Part shown: positions 1 through 7,593 of the stretch, piece by piece
How the letters are laid out: every line of letters starts with the position of its first letter
Numbering within the stretch: the first letter of the stretch is position 1
Source: Pseudomonadota bacterium
GTDB taxonomy: Bacteria; Pseudomonadota; Gammaproteobacteria; Pseudomonadales; Halieaceae
Direction of reading: 5' to 3'
NCBI GenBank assembly: GCA_030591305.1
Contig: JAUVBI010000008.1
Coordinates: 1 to 27,529, forward strand
Length of the DNA: 27,529 nucleotides
Program-made: the position numbers and the translations under genes
The notes under the pieces: generated by a model
The model's input: only the letters and a program-made list of their open reading frames with translations
What the model was told of the DNA's origin: nothing
Databases searched by the model: none

Positions 1-647
1 ATCGCATGGCAACGTTTATGGCACGCTGGTCTCCAGACTGGCCGGGGCAAAGTGGCCATATCCATATTTCCATGACAGACCAACAGGGTAAGTCTGTTTT
101 CCACGACCCGGAAAAGCCCGGCAATATGTCCAGTGCCATGAACGCATTTGTCGCTGGACAACAACAGCTAATGCCACAAATGCTGGCAATGGTGGCACCT
201 ACCATCAACTCCTACAGCAGACTGGTGCCGGGGTTCTGGGCCCCCACGGATGCATCCTGGGGCATAGAAAACCGCACCTGCGCCCTGCGGGTAATTCCCG
301 GAGGCGAGAGTAGCCAGCGGGTTGAATACAGAATTGCCGCTGCCGATGCCAATCCCTACCTCGCCCTGGCCGCTGCAATCGCCTCGGGCCTGAGTGGTAT
401 TGAGCAGAACCTGACGCCTTCCATAGCCGTGAGCGGCAATGCCTACGAGGAGAAATTTCCAGAGTCTCTGGCCCTGCCCACCACACTGTGGGATGCAGCC
501 CAGGCCTTCAAAAAATCCACGGTTGCCCAGGATTGGTTCGGCGCTGAATTTGTAGAACATTTCGCCGCTACCCGGGAGTGGGAAGAGCGGGAATTTCGAC
601 GCCATATTACCGACTGGGAAATGCAACGCTATTTTGAAATTATCTAG
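1..647 (+). CDS. Glutamine synthetase family protein, C-terminal part (gene truncated by window edge)
   Basis: The reading frame is open from the first base (first full codon at 3) to a TAG at 645-647, about 215 codons. The ATG at 6 is almost certainly internal, because family members are about 450 residues long and the motif that normally lies mid-protein starts right away. Visible signatures are the GS catalytic-domain element SGHIHISM (usually GSGMHxHxS), the ENRTCALRV segment and the VEYRIAAADANPYLALAA stretch typical of GS and gamma-glutamylamine synthetases. The enzyme would couple ATP hydrolysis to ligation of ammonia or an amine to glutamate in the cytoplasm. The iron-dependent alcohol dehydrogenase 26 nt downstream suggests an amine or amino-alcohol catabolic pair (PuuA- or IpuC-like ligase) rather than the housekeeping GlnA; that is inference from context. 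Confidence 0.9.
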   Translation, partial: RMATFMARWSPDWPGQSGHIHISMTDQQGKSVFHDPEKPGNMSSAMNAFVAGQQQLMPQMLAMVAPTINSYSRLVPGFWAPTDASWGIENRTCALRVIPGGESSQRVEYRIAAADANPYLALAAAIASGLSGIEQNLTPSIAVSGNAYEEKFPESLALPTTLWDAAQAFKKSTVAQDWFGAEFVEHFAATREWEEREFRRHITDWEMQRYFEII

Positions 648-673
648 CACCGGATAAGCCACAGGAAACCACA

Positions 674-1843
674 ATGCCAAGCCCCGCTAACTGGAACTAC
701 CCCACTACTATCTGGTTCGGCAGAGGCAGGCTACAGGAATTACCCCAGGCCTGCGCCCTCGCTAACATGCAACACCCCCTGGTCGTCACTGATCCGGGGC
801 TGGTAGAACTGCCGCCAGTGCGTGCCACCCTCGACACCCTGCACAGTGCGGGAATCACCGCCACAGTATTTTGCGACATAAAGCCTAACCCGGTAGGCGC
901 TAATGTTGATGCCGGTGTCAGCGCCTTTCGCGACGGCCAACACGACGGTGTAATTGCCATAGGCGGCGGCAGTGCCATGGACGCCGGCAAAGCCATCGCA
1001 TTTCAATCCGGCCAGACCCTGGATTTGTGGGCGTTTGAGGATGCCGGTGACAACTGGCTGCAAGCCGACCCCGGCGGAATAGCCCCAATAATCGCCATAC
1101 CTACAACTTCGGGCACTGGCTCCGAGGTGGGGCGCGTCTCGGTAATTCTCAAGGAAGAAGAACAGCGTAAAGTACTCATTTTTCACCCCAAAATGATGCC
1201 CGAACTGGTTTTACTGGACCCGGAACTCACCCGCGGTCTGCCCCCTCACATAACAGCGGCAACCGGTATGGATGCCCTCGCCCATTGCCTGGAAGCCTAT
1301 TGCGCCCCCGGTTTTCACCCTATGGCAGATGGTATTGCCGTTGAAGGTATGCGCCTGGTCAAACAATGGTTGGCACTGGCTTACCGCGATGGCAACAACC
1401 TGGAAGCCCGGGGTCATATGCAGGTAGCGGCAACCATGGGCGCCACCGCCTTCCAAAAGGGCCTGGGTGCCATCCACGCACTCAGTCATCCGGTAGGGGC
1501 GCTGTACGACAGCCACCACGGCCTGACCAACGCCGTATTCATGCCCTATGTCTTTGCTTTTAATCGCCCCGCTATTGCAGACCGCCTGCCCAGGCTCGCC
1601 GCCTGGCTAAACCTGCCCGCCAATTCCGAGGAGGAAGCCTTTGATGCAATACTGCAGTGGATACTGGAATTGAGAAAAGAACTGGCTATTCCACACACAC
1701 TGAAAGATATGGGGCTGGATGACAAGCAGATAGATTTAGTGTGTGAAATGGCGGCAAAAGACCCCACAGCAGCAACAAACCCGGTGCCATTGACCGAGAA
1801 GAATTTGAAATCAATTTTTCTAGCGGCGCTTGGTAGTAGCTGA
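674..1843 (+). CDS. Iron-containing alcohol dehydrogenase (group III ADH)
   Basis: A 389-residue protein of normal length for the family. It has the dinucleotide-binding GGGSAMDAGK element (residues 97-106), PTTSGTGSEV (143-152) and the metal site. By alignment to FucO-type enzymes the ligands are D200, H204, H268 and H282, with spacing 4/64/14 that matches the family. It should interconvert an alcohol and an aldehyde or ketone with NAD(P)H in the cytoplasm. The start ATG at 674 follows an AGGAAA Shine-Dalgarno-like stretch. It lies 26 nt after the glutamine-synthetase-family gene and is probably co-transcribed with it, so the substrate may be an alcohol produced from a gamma-glutamylated amine or amino alcohol; the exact substrate cannot be read from sequence. 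Confidence 0.93.
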   Translation: MPSPANWNYPTTIWFGRGRLQELPQACALANMQHPLVVTDPGLVELPPVRATLDTLHSAGITATVFCDIKPNPVGANVDAGVSAFRDGQHDGVIAIGGGSAMDAGKAIAFQSGQTLDLWAFEDAGDNWLQADPGGIAPIIAIPTTSGTGSEVGRVSVILKEEEQRKVLIFHPKMMPELVLLDPELTRGLPPHITAATGMDALAHCLEAYCAPGFHPMADGIAVEGMRLVKQWLALAYRDGNNLEARGHMQVAATMGATAFQKGLGAIHALSHPVGALYDSHHGLTNAVFMPYVFAFNRPAIADRLPRLAAWLNLPANSEEEAFDAILQWILELRKELAIPHTLKDMGLDDKQIDLVCEMAAKDPTAATNPVPLTEKNLKSIFLAALGSS

Positions 1844-1931
1844 GCCGAGTTCCAGAAGCCGGGGGGTGCTTTTTAAAACCGTGCCCGTGCTTGTTATGCG
1901 GCATTTAGCCTTTGACTTATTAGAAGGCATG

Positions 1932-2225
1932 TTAATGGGCTGTCTGAACTGTAATTTGTAAACCTAGAGCTTTAGCAACTTTTGAAACAGTGGAAAATGT
2001 AGGATTGCCGTCCGGGGAAAATGCTTTATATATTCCTTCACGAGTCAAGCCCGTATCTCTTGCGAGCTGGCTCATATTTTTTGCACGAGCAATAACACCC
2101 AACGCATGAATGATAAAAGCTGGGTCGTCACCGGCTTCTTCAAGGCAGGCTTCTAGATAAAGCTGTATATCTTCATCAGTTTTTAAATGTTCTGCTGAAT
2201 CCCAGCGGGTAGTTTTAATGGTCAT
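1932..2225 (-). CDS. HigA/RelB-type antitoxin with helix-turn-helix domain (TIGR02684-like)
   Basis: A 97-residue protein with a Cro/C1-like helix-turn-helix in its second half (SQLARDTGLTREGIYKAFS, then a recognition region and a second helix rich in VSKVAKALGL). This arrangement is typical of the 'addiction module antidote' family. It should neutralise the toxin encoded immediately upstream and repress the shared promoter. Its ATG is separated from the toxin stop by 3 nt, and a GAGGTG ribosome-binding site lies inside the last toxin codons, so translation is coupled. The toxin-first gene order matches HigBA-type loci. Base composition is visibly more AT-rich than the flanking metabolic genes, consistent with horizontal acquisition. 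Confidence 0.9.
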   Translation of the reverse strand: MTIKTTRWDSAEHLKTDEDIQLYLEACLEEAGDDPAFIIHALGVIARAKNMSQLARDTGLTREGIYKAFSPDGNPTFSTVSKVAKALGLQITVQTAH

Positions 2226-2228
2226 AAT

Positions 2229-2525
2229 TCACACCTCTAACTGCGTTGCAATTTTTTTAGCCTTAACAATATCTGATTTCTGAGAAGCTTTATTTCCACC
2301 GGATAAAAGAATTACAACAACTTCGCCTCTTTGAACAAAATATACTCGATACCCAGGCCCATAGAAGATCCTTAACTCACTAATACCGCCCCCGACTGGA
2401 GCGACATCCCCAAAATTACCCATTTCAACTCTGTCTATTCGTGCCTGAATACGAGCTCTCGCCCTACGATCCTTGAGCCCATCAAGCCAGTTGGTAAATA
2501 TCTCTGTCTTTCGGACTTCCACCAT
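2229..2525 (-). CDS. RelE/ParE-superfamily toxin (HigB-like, TIGR02683 killer protein)
   Basis: A 98-residue basic protein with the family pattern: TEIFTNWLDGLKDRRARARI at the N-terminus, a central RIDRVEMGNFGD segment, then ELRIFYGPGYRVYF and VVILLSGGNK, followed by a lysine-rich C-terminal helix. Family members are ribosome-dependent or free mRNA interferases that inhibit translation. It is the first gene of a two-gene operon with the antitoxin downstream. The promoter 5' of it has TTGACA and TATAGT with a 17-nt spacer, and the predicted transcription start falls on or within a nucleotide or two of the ATG, with no Shine-Dalgarno; translation is therefore probably leaderless. A GTG codon directly after the ATG could be an alternative start. 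Confidence 0.92.
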   Translation of the reverse strand: MVEVRKTEIFTNWLDGLKDRRARARIQARIDRVEMGNFGDVAPVGGGISELRIFYGPGYRVYFVQRGEVVVILLSGGNKASQKSDIVKAKKIATQLEV

Positions 2526-2531
2526 GTGTGA

Positions 2532-2560
2532 ACTATAGTTAGCGCTATGGCGGCTGTCAA
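2532..2560 (-). promoter_or_regulatory. Promoter and palindromic operator of the toxin-antitoxin operon
   Basis: Read on the minus strand, TTGACA (2555-2560) and TATAGT (2532-2537) are separated by exactly 17 nt, which is nearly a consensus sigma-70 promoter. The -10 lies inside a perfect 10-nt palindrome AACTATAGTT (2531-2540). A second perfect 8-nt palindrome TAGCGCTA (2540-2547) abuts it within the spacer. These are natural binding sites for the HTH antitoxin and imply autorepression. The expected start of transcription (about 2524-2526) coincides with the toxin ATG at 2523-2525. Confidence 0.75.
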
Positions 2561-2924
2561 CTCTGGTTAACGAATTAGATTGAGGTGGAGATGCCTTCTA
2601 ACAGCTTATTCTAAAGAAAATTTCACGTATGCACATATCACCGCTCCGGCGCGTTGTTTGCCTGTCGCAGGTGTTTAAATCCCTGAAAAACAATGGCATA
2701 CACTTCAAGTTTCGTTTTTGTCGATTCATAAATATGTTACTGCTGGACGAATTATCAAGTTGACCCTGAATAACACGCCAATAAAACCTGTTGCAAATTA
2801 TATAGATAATAAGTTATGGCCGACATAGCGAGAAAAATTCTTATGAATAGTGGTCATTTGCTTGACGGGCCATCTATTATACCCTCATCTTAGTAGTGCT
2901 TCTTACCAACAGGAGAACAAACCC
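2561..2924. other. AT-rich intergenic region without a recognisable gene
   Basis: This spans the divergent toxin promoter and the MaoC-type gene. Stop codons are frequent in all frames and I see no RNA gene or convincing repeat. Just before the MaoC gene there is a weak possible promoter, TGGTCA (2851-2856) and TATTAT (2875-2880) with an 18-nt spacer. The region is notably richer in A and T than the flanking genes, like the toxin-antitoxin module beside it. Confidence 0.5.
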
Positions 2925-3413
2925 GTGTCGAAACTCAGCAACTTTACCTACGATGAAATCCAGGTGGGTCAAACGGCGCAGTACAGCAAAAAAATTGAAG
3001 AGCGCGACCTGGTATTGTTTGCTGCGGTATCGGGCGATGCCAACCCCGTACACCTGGACGCAGAATTCGCGGAAACTACCGTCTTCAAAGAACGTATTGC
3101 CCACGGCATGTTGACCGGGGCAATTATCTCGGCGGCAATTGCCATGAAATTACCCGGCCCGGGAACTATATACCTGAGTCAGTCTCTGCGCTTTCGGCTG
3201 CCTGTAAAGATTGGAGACACGGTAACGATTCAACTGGAAGTCACAGAGAAAAGAGACAAAAGACAGTTCGTCACCCTGGACTGCAAGGCCTACAATCAAA
3301 ATGAAAAATTAGTGGCCAGCGGCACCGCTGAAGTCATGGCTCCCGCTGAAAAACTACTGCTAGAGCAGCCCGAACTACCACATATTGAAGTCCACGCGCT
3401 GCCCACAAACTAG
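2925..3413 (+). CDS. MaoC-like (R)-specific enoyl-CoA hydratase (PhaJ type)
   Basis: I place the start at the GTG at 2925 because AGGAG lies at 2911-2915 with good spacing and the family begins just there; the frame is open upstream to an ATG at 2850, but that extension looks non-coding. The 162-residue product is a single hot-dog domain carrying the hydratase-2 motif SGDANPVHLD followed by FKERIAHGM; the Asp and His of this motif are the catalytic pair in the family. It would hydrate trans-2-enoyl-CoA to (R)-3-hydroxyacyl-CoA in the cytoplasm, linking beta-oxidation to polyhydroxyalkanoate or other (R)-acyl metabolism. No PHA synthase is present in the window. Its stop codon overlaps the stop of the convergent gene by 4 nt. 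Confidence 0.88.
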   Translation: MSKLSNFTYDEIQVGQTAQYSKKIEERDLVLFAAVSGDANPVHLDAEFAETTVFKERIAHGMLTGAIISAAIAMKLPGPGTIYLSQSLRFRLPVKIGDTVTIQLEVTEKRDKRQFVTLDCKAYNQNEKLVASGTAEVMAPAEKLLLEQPELPHIEVHALPTN

Positions 3414-3910
3414 GCAGGTTGCTCCTGCTGTGATTGCGATTCAAGAAACTGGCCATTGTCGATATACATCAGGCGCAACATGACAGAGGGTTGACCCTCG
3501 CGCGTGTCAGACCCCAGCACCATAATGTTGGCTGTATTATCCTCTTGTGTGACGGCAGTCACACCAAATATTGTTGAATTTTGATCGTTCTCCGCCGAGA
3601 ACATAGTGATTTCCTTGTTGTCGTTTAATGCCTGGCCCAAGTTGGAGATCAACAGAACAAGGCTGTTGCGGAACGCACCAAAATTAATCTTGCCCTTGAA
3701 TTCCGAGTAATCCAGCGAAACCGTGAATTTCACAGTAGACTGATCTTCCATTCTCACCGTTGCCAGGTGAATACCACGCCCTTTGACAATCTCTTTATAG
3801 GCGTTTTTTGCCTCCGTTCTGGGCACGTCCAATAGCACTTTATGCAGCAAATTAGCCGCCATTGTCAAAAATTTGTCCCGGGGAACTGATTGAGCCTGTG
3901 ATTGGGGCAT
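3410..3910 (-). CDS. Uncharacterised cytoplasmic protein (166 aa)
   Basis: I do not recognise this protein. The start is set at the ATG at 3910, which has a GAGG ribosome-binding site; the longer frame up to 4138 would overlap the divergent gene and its promoter and lacks a signal. The product has no signal peptide or membrane segment. It appears alpha/beta with a basic N-terminal helix region (about 8-50), a beta-rich middle (about 50-140) and a glutamine/serine-rich tail. It is convergent with the MaoC gene, sharing the CTAG of both stop codons, and divergent from the exported-protein/mnmC operon. On the minus strand TATAGT at 3954-3959 may be its -10. No function is proposed. Confidence 0.7.
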   Translation of the reverse strand: MPQSQAQSVPRDKFLTMAANLLHKVLLDVPRTEAKNAYKEIVKGRGIHLATVRMEDQSTVKFTVSLDYSEFKGKINFGAFRNSLVLLISNLGQALNDNKEITMFSAENDQNSTIFGVTAVTQEDNTANIMVLGSDTREGQPSVMLRLMYIDNGQFLESQSQQEQPA

Positions 3911-3953
3911 GAAAACCTCGAAGCTTAGTAGATACAAGATGAGTCGCCGGCAC

Positions 3954-3986
3954 ACTATACCCGCCATGGGCCATCTCTGATACAAT
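3954..3986 (+). promoter_or_regulatory. Divergent promoter region: extended -10 for the 4017 operon and -10 for the 3910 gene
   Basis: On the plus strand TGATACAAT (3978-3986) is an extended -10 element (TGnTACAAT) with a poor -35, giving a leader of about 24 nt before the ATG at 4017. On the minus strand TATAGT (3954-3959) lies about 44 nt upstream of the ATG at 3910. The two -10 elements face away from each other within 33 nt, so polymerase binding at one would probably exclude the other. Confidence 0.45.
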
Positions 3987-4016
3987 TCGCCGCCTGTATT
4001 TGCCTGGAAAATATCA

Positions 4017-4730
4017 ATGACTGCGCCATTTCCCACCATATACCTATGGTGGAAAACAGTGTTTTTTGCACTGACAATTTGCATCCTGTTTTTTTCTCCA
4101 CTCTCCACTGGACAGACCGCTACTGCGGACACTGCCATCGCGGACCGTGAAGCGGAAGATGTAGCCCGGTTGCTAAGCCTGATTTCGCGGCATCATAAAG
4201 AACTAGCGGAATCAAAGAGAACCCTGCCCAGCCGCGAGGAATTAGCCCTGCGCGATGCGGCACAACAAGATGCAGCAAACCTGGCAGAAATTCCATTCAG
4301 CGCTGACAAAATGCACCTCAATGGTTCGGAGGGCAATACCGCCCTCGCCCTTATGACACAGCGCCTCTCGAACCACAACATCCCCGAAAGCCGACGCGAT
4401 ATTGCGCTCATCTGCGCCATAAAAACACACCTTTACGGCAGCCTGATTGCCAGTGAAAACCACAGCTTGAAACCCGCGGGAAAACACCAGTATATTGCCA
4501 GGGTGCGCCTGCAGCCGGGAACATCCACATTGCGCGTGGGCAGCAATCAGTGGCAGGTCAGCCTACCCCAGGACATGAACGCCGCAGACTACCTTATTAC
4601 CTTGTATGCGCCCCCGGACCAGGTGCCCGAATTCCATATATTTTCAGTGGCAGACCTTCTGGCCGAAGAAAAGCCGCATATTCCCGCCTGGCTGCCCAGG
4701 GAAATTAACTTAAAACCCACCACAGGATGA
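4017..4730 (+). CDS. Exported protein of unknown function, first gene of the mnmC operon
   Basis: The 237-residue product starts with a signal peptide or N-terminal anchor: hydrophobic core VFFALTICILFF at about 15-26, followed by a small-residue stretch suited to signal peptidase near 30-40. The mature part has an acidic/charged helical region (about 40-120) and a beta-rich C-terminal half. I recognise no family. A GGA ribosome-binding site precedes the ATG at 4017. Its TGA overlaps the ATG of mnmC as ATGA, so it is translationally coupled to a cytoplasmic tRNA-modification enzyme, an unexpected partner. Periplasmic or envelope location is inferred from the N-terminus only. Confidence 0.8.
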   Translation: MTAPFPTIYLWWKTVFFALTICILFFSPLSTGQTATADTAIADREAEDVARLLSLISRHHKELAESKRTLPSREELALRDAAQQDAANLAEIPFSADKMHLNGSEGNTALALMTQRLSNHNIPESRRDIALICAIKTHLYGSLIASENHSLKPAGKHQYIARVRLQPGTSTLRVGSNQWQVSLPQDMNAADYLITLYAPPDQVPEFHIFSVADLLAEEKPHIPAWLPREINLKPTTG

Positions 4731-6748
4731 TACGCGGCAACACTCCCTGGCATCCTCTGGTCACAGCAGAGATCAGCTGGAAAGAGAATGACTCGCCGTA
4801 CTCCTCCCGCTTTGATGATTATTACTACTCCTCTGAAGACGGCTGGGAAGAAAGCCATTATGTATTCCTTCGTGGCAATCAATTAGCCCAGCGAATGTCA
4901 TCCCATGCCCACCCATCGTTTTGTATTGTCGAAACGGGTTTTGGCACAGGGCTGAACTTTCTGCTCACCTGGAAACTCTGGCAGGAGCTGCCCCAACCCC
5001 GCCCTCGCCTGCACTTTATCTCAGTGGAAAAATACCCACTGACCAAAGACGATTTACACAGGGCATTGGGTACCTGGCCGGCACTGGAAGAATTGGCCGG
5101 CCAGTTAGTTGCACAATATCCCCTGCCTCTTGCAGGACAGCACCGCATCGAACTGGAAGACGGGGCAGTCATACTGGACCTGTGGTGGGAGGATGCCCAG
5201 GACGCTCTTTCTGAGCTGGCCAGCTACGGCCAACACAGCATAGACGCCTGGTACCTGGATGGATTTTCTCCAAACAGGAACCAGAAGATGTGGACGGACG
5301 AAATCTTTCACTGTATCGCAGACCTCAGTCGCGAGGGGGCAACCTTCGCAACGTTTACGGCGGCAGGTGATGTACGCAGAGCCCTGCTTGGCGCAGGCTT
5401 TCACGTTTCCAAGACGCCGGGGTTCGGCAAAAAGCGCGAATGTATGCACGGAGTGCTTACACGGGAGCGCACGACTACGCCGGTTGGCGAAAGGCCTGGT
5501 AGTACGCCCTGGGATATTTGCAGCAGCACCCCCTCTGCACCACATTCTGCTCTGGTAATAGGTGCGGGAATCGCCGGGTGTACCGCCGCAGCGGCCCTGG
5601 CCAGGCGGGGCATCAAGGTCTGTATCCTCGATAGCGGGACCGTCGCCAATGCCGGATCCGGCAATGACCAGGGCGTGCTCTATACCAGGTTGTCCCGAAA
5701 ACATTCGCCACTCAGTGACTTCTCACTACAGAGTTATCTCTTTGCACTGCGCTTTTACCGGCAACTATTAACCTCCGGGAAATTGCGCGAGGGTATTGAT
5801 GGTGCACTGTGTGGCAGTTTTCACCAGAGCGACAAGATTGAAGAGATGGCGGCCATGGATTCGCTTCTGCAATCTGTACCCGACCTGGCCCAGATGTTAC
5901 CGGCCTCCGCGGCAAATGAAATTCTGGGAATTGAACAGGAGAAGAGCGGGTTCTGGTATCCCAAGTCAGGCTGGATGCACCCCGCCGCGGTGTGCCACAC
6001 ACTGCTTGAGCACAAAAATATACAGTTGCTTGAAAACACCGGCCCCATCACCCTGAAGCCGACAAACAACGGCTGGGCCGCTGTTTCGGACGGGCAGGTG
6101 GTGGCCGAAGCGGCGTGCGTGGTACTGGCAACGGGCACTGCGACCACCGGGATGTACGGGCTTGACTGGCTGCCACTACAGGCCATACGAGGACAAACCA
6201 GCACACTGCCTGCCAACGACAACACACACGCTCTTCGCGCGGTGCTGTGCCACAGCGGATACATTTCCCCCGCACGAATGGGCAAACACTGCATGGGAGC
6301 CACTTTCAACATAAAAGATGAGGACGGGGAAATCAGGGCTCTCGATCATCGAAAAAATCTGGATGCCCTGGGGGCAGCTATTCCCAGCTGGCAAGACGAA
6401 CTGGCGAGACTGGATGAACAACGTATGGCCGGCCGTGTTGGCTACCGTTGTGCCAGCCCCGATTACCTCCCCCTGGTGGGTGCTGTGCCCAATCGAACAT
6501 TATTCTTGCAAAACTATGCCCCGCTGCGCAAAAATGCCCGTCAGACCATAGCCTGTGCCGGTGAGTTTATGCCCGGTTTATTTTTGTCGACAGGCCATGG
6601 CTCCCGGGGGCTCACCTCCACACCGCTGGCGGCAGAAATTCTCGCCAGTACTATTTGCGGCGAGCCGGCACCATTGTCGCGCGAATTGAATAGAGCTATT
6701 TCCCCCGCACGGTTTATTATTCGGGACCTGAGGCGCAAGAACACATGA
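4727..6748 (+). CDS. mnmC: Bifunctional tRNA wobble-uridine modification enzyme MnmC
   Basis: At 673 residues this is full length for the two-domain gammaproteobacterial MnmC. The N-terminal methyltransferase (MnmD, about 1-250) has the SAM-binding GFGTGLNFL (71-79) and the characteristic YLDGFSPNRNQKMW. The C-terminal FAD-dependent oxidoreductase (about 270-673) has the Rossmann motif GAGIAGCTAAAALARRG and the closing GHGSRGL. It removes the carboxymethyl group from cmnm5(s2)U34 to give nm5(s2)U34 and then methylates it with SAM to mnm5(s2)U34 in tRNAs for Glu, Lys, Gln and others. It overlaps both its upstream and downstream neighbours by 4 nt (ATGA), so all three are one operon. An AGG lies directly against its ATG, too close to work alone, which supports re-initiation. 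Confidence 0.97.
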   Translation: MIRGNTPWHPLVTAEISWKENDSPYSSRFDDYYYSSEDGWEESHYVFLRGNQLAQRMSSHAHPSFCIVETGFGTGLNFLLTWKLWQELPQPRPRLHFISVEKYPLTKDDLHRALGTWPALEELAGQLVAQYPLPLAGQHRIELEDGAVILDLWWEDAQDALSELASYGQHSIDAWYLDGFSPNRNQKMWTDEIFHCIADLSREGATFATFTAAGDVRRALLGAGFHVSKTPGFGKKRECMHGVLTRERTTTPVGERPGSTPWDICSSTPSAPHSALVIGAGIAGCTAAAALARRGIKVCILDSGTVANAGSGNDQGVLYTRLSRKHSPLSDFSLQSYLFALRFYRQLLTSGKLREGIDGALCGSFHQSDKIEEMAAMDSLLQSVPDLAQMLPASAANEILGIEQEKSGFWYPKSGWMHPAAVCHTLLEHKNIQLLENTGPITLKPTNNGWAAVSDGQVVAEAACVVLATGTATTGMYGLDWLPLQAIRGQTSTLPANDNTHALRAVLCHSGYISPARMGKHCMGATFNIKDEDGEIRALDHRKNLDALGAAIPSWQDELARLDEQRMAGRVGYRCASPDYLPLVGAVPNRTLFLQNYAPLRKNARQTIACAGEFMPGLFLSTGHGSRGLTSTPLAAEILASTICGEPAPLSRELNRAISPARFIIRDLRRKNT

Positions 6749-7590
6749 TCATACCGATCGTCACAGCGGGAAATAAAGCACCTGTTAGCAGGCTGGCACT
6801 GCTGTTGGGGCTCTCGCTAAGCCTGGCCACTTTTAGCCCCCTGGCGACTGTTACCCATGCCCAGCAAGTACACGGTTACAACGTAACAGGGAAAATGGCC
6901 CAGCCACGGGAGAATTTCGTCCAGGGTCTGCAAATAGTTGATGGGCAGCTCTATGTTGGCACCGGTCAATACGGAAAATCTCAACTGCTGCGCTATAACA
7001 TGTCCGATGGTTCACTGGATCTGGATACGACGAAACAGCTTGATCCGCGTTTATTTGGCGAAGGCATCACGGTGCTGGGTGACAAAATTTACCAGTTAAC
7101 CTGGAAGAGCCGAATTGCACTGATCTACAACAAAGCCGACCTGAAAGGCCACAAGTGGTTTCGAATATTCGGTGAAGGCTGGGGGATTACCAATAATTCT
7201 AAAGAGCTTATCTACAGCGATGGCAGCGATAAACTGCACTTTATGTCGCCGGACACCCTACAGGTCAGCCACTCGATTACAGTAAGTGAAAATGGTAAAA
7301 AAATCGATCGTTTAAATGAGCTGGAATGGATAGAGGGAAAAATCTGGGCCAACATCTGGACCTCCAATCGTATTATTATCATCGACCCGGTAAGCGGCAA
7401 TGTAACTGCCAGCCTTGATCTACAAGGCCTGCTGCCCGACAATGAACGCCGTTCCGACACAGACGTTTTAAATGGCATAGCCCAGAACCCTGCAGACGGC
7501 ACCATCTGGGTCACTGGCAAGCACTGGCCATGGCTGTACCAAATTGAAGCTGTACCACCCTTGCAAACCACAACACCCCATAGAGATTAA
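6745..7590 (+). CDS. Glutaminyl-peptide cyclotransferase (plant/bacterial beta-propeller type), exported
   Basis: A 281-residue protein with a signal peptide (basic start, hydrophobic LALLLGLSLSLATF, probable cleavage after THA near residue 39) and the five-bladed propeller typical of PF05096. Diagnostic segments are FVQGLQI, LYVGTGQYGKS, FGEGITVL, YQLTWK and RLNELEW, with the conserved Glu of NELEW near the active site, and then VSGNV and DVLNGIA. It converts N-terminal glutamine (or glutamate) of exported proteins to pyroglutamate, protecting them from aminopeptidases, in the periplasm or outside. Its ATG overlaps the mnmC stop; the M16 protease follows 3 nt later. Confidence 0.93.
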   Translation: MIIPIVTAGNKAPVSRLALLLGLSLSLATFSPLATVTHAQQVHGYNVTGKMAQPRENFVQGLQIVDGQLYVGTGQYGKSQLLRYNMSDGSLDLDTTKQLDPRLFGEGITVLGDKIYQLTWKSRIALIYNKADLKGHKWFRIFGEGWGITNNSKELIYSDGSDKLHFMSPDTLQVSHSITVSENGKKIDRLNELEWIEGKIWANIWTSNRIIIIDPVSGNVTASLDLQGLLPDNERRSDTDVLNGIAQNPADGTIWVTGKHWPWLYQIEAVPPLQTTTPHRD

Positions 7591-7593
7591 AGA

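Noticed and set aside
3911..4138. A 76-residue N-terminal extension of the unknown 166-aa protein
   Set aside because: It overlaps the divergent gene and both promoters; the ATG at 3910 has a good ribosome-binding site.
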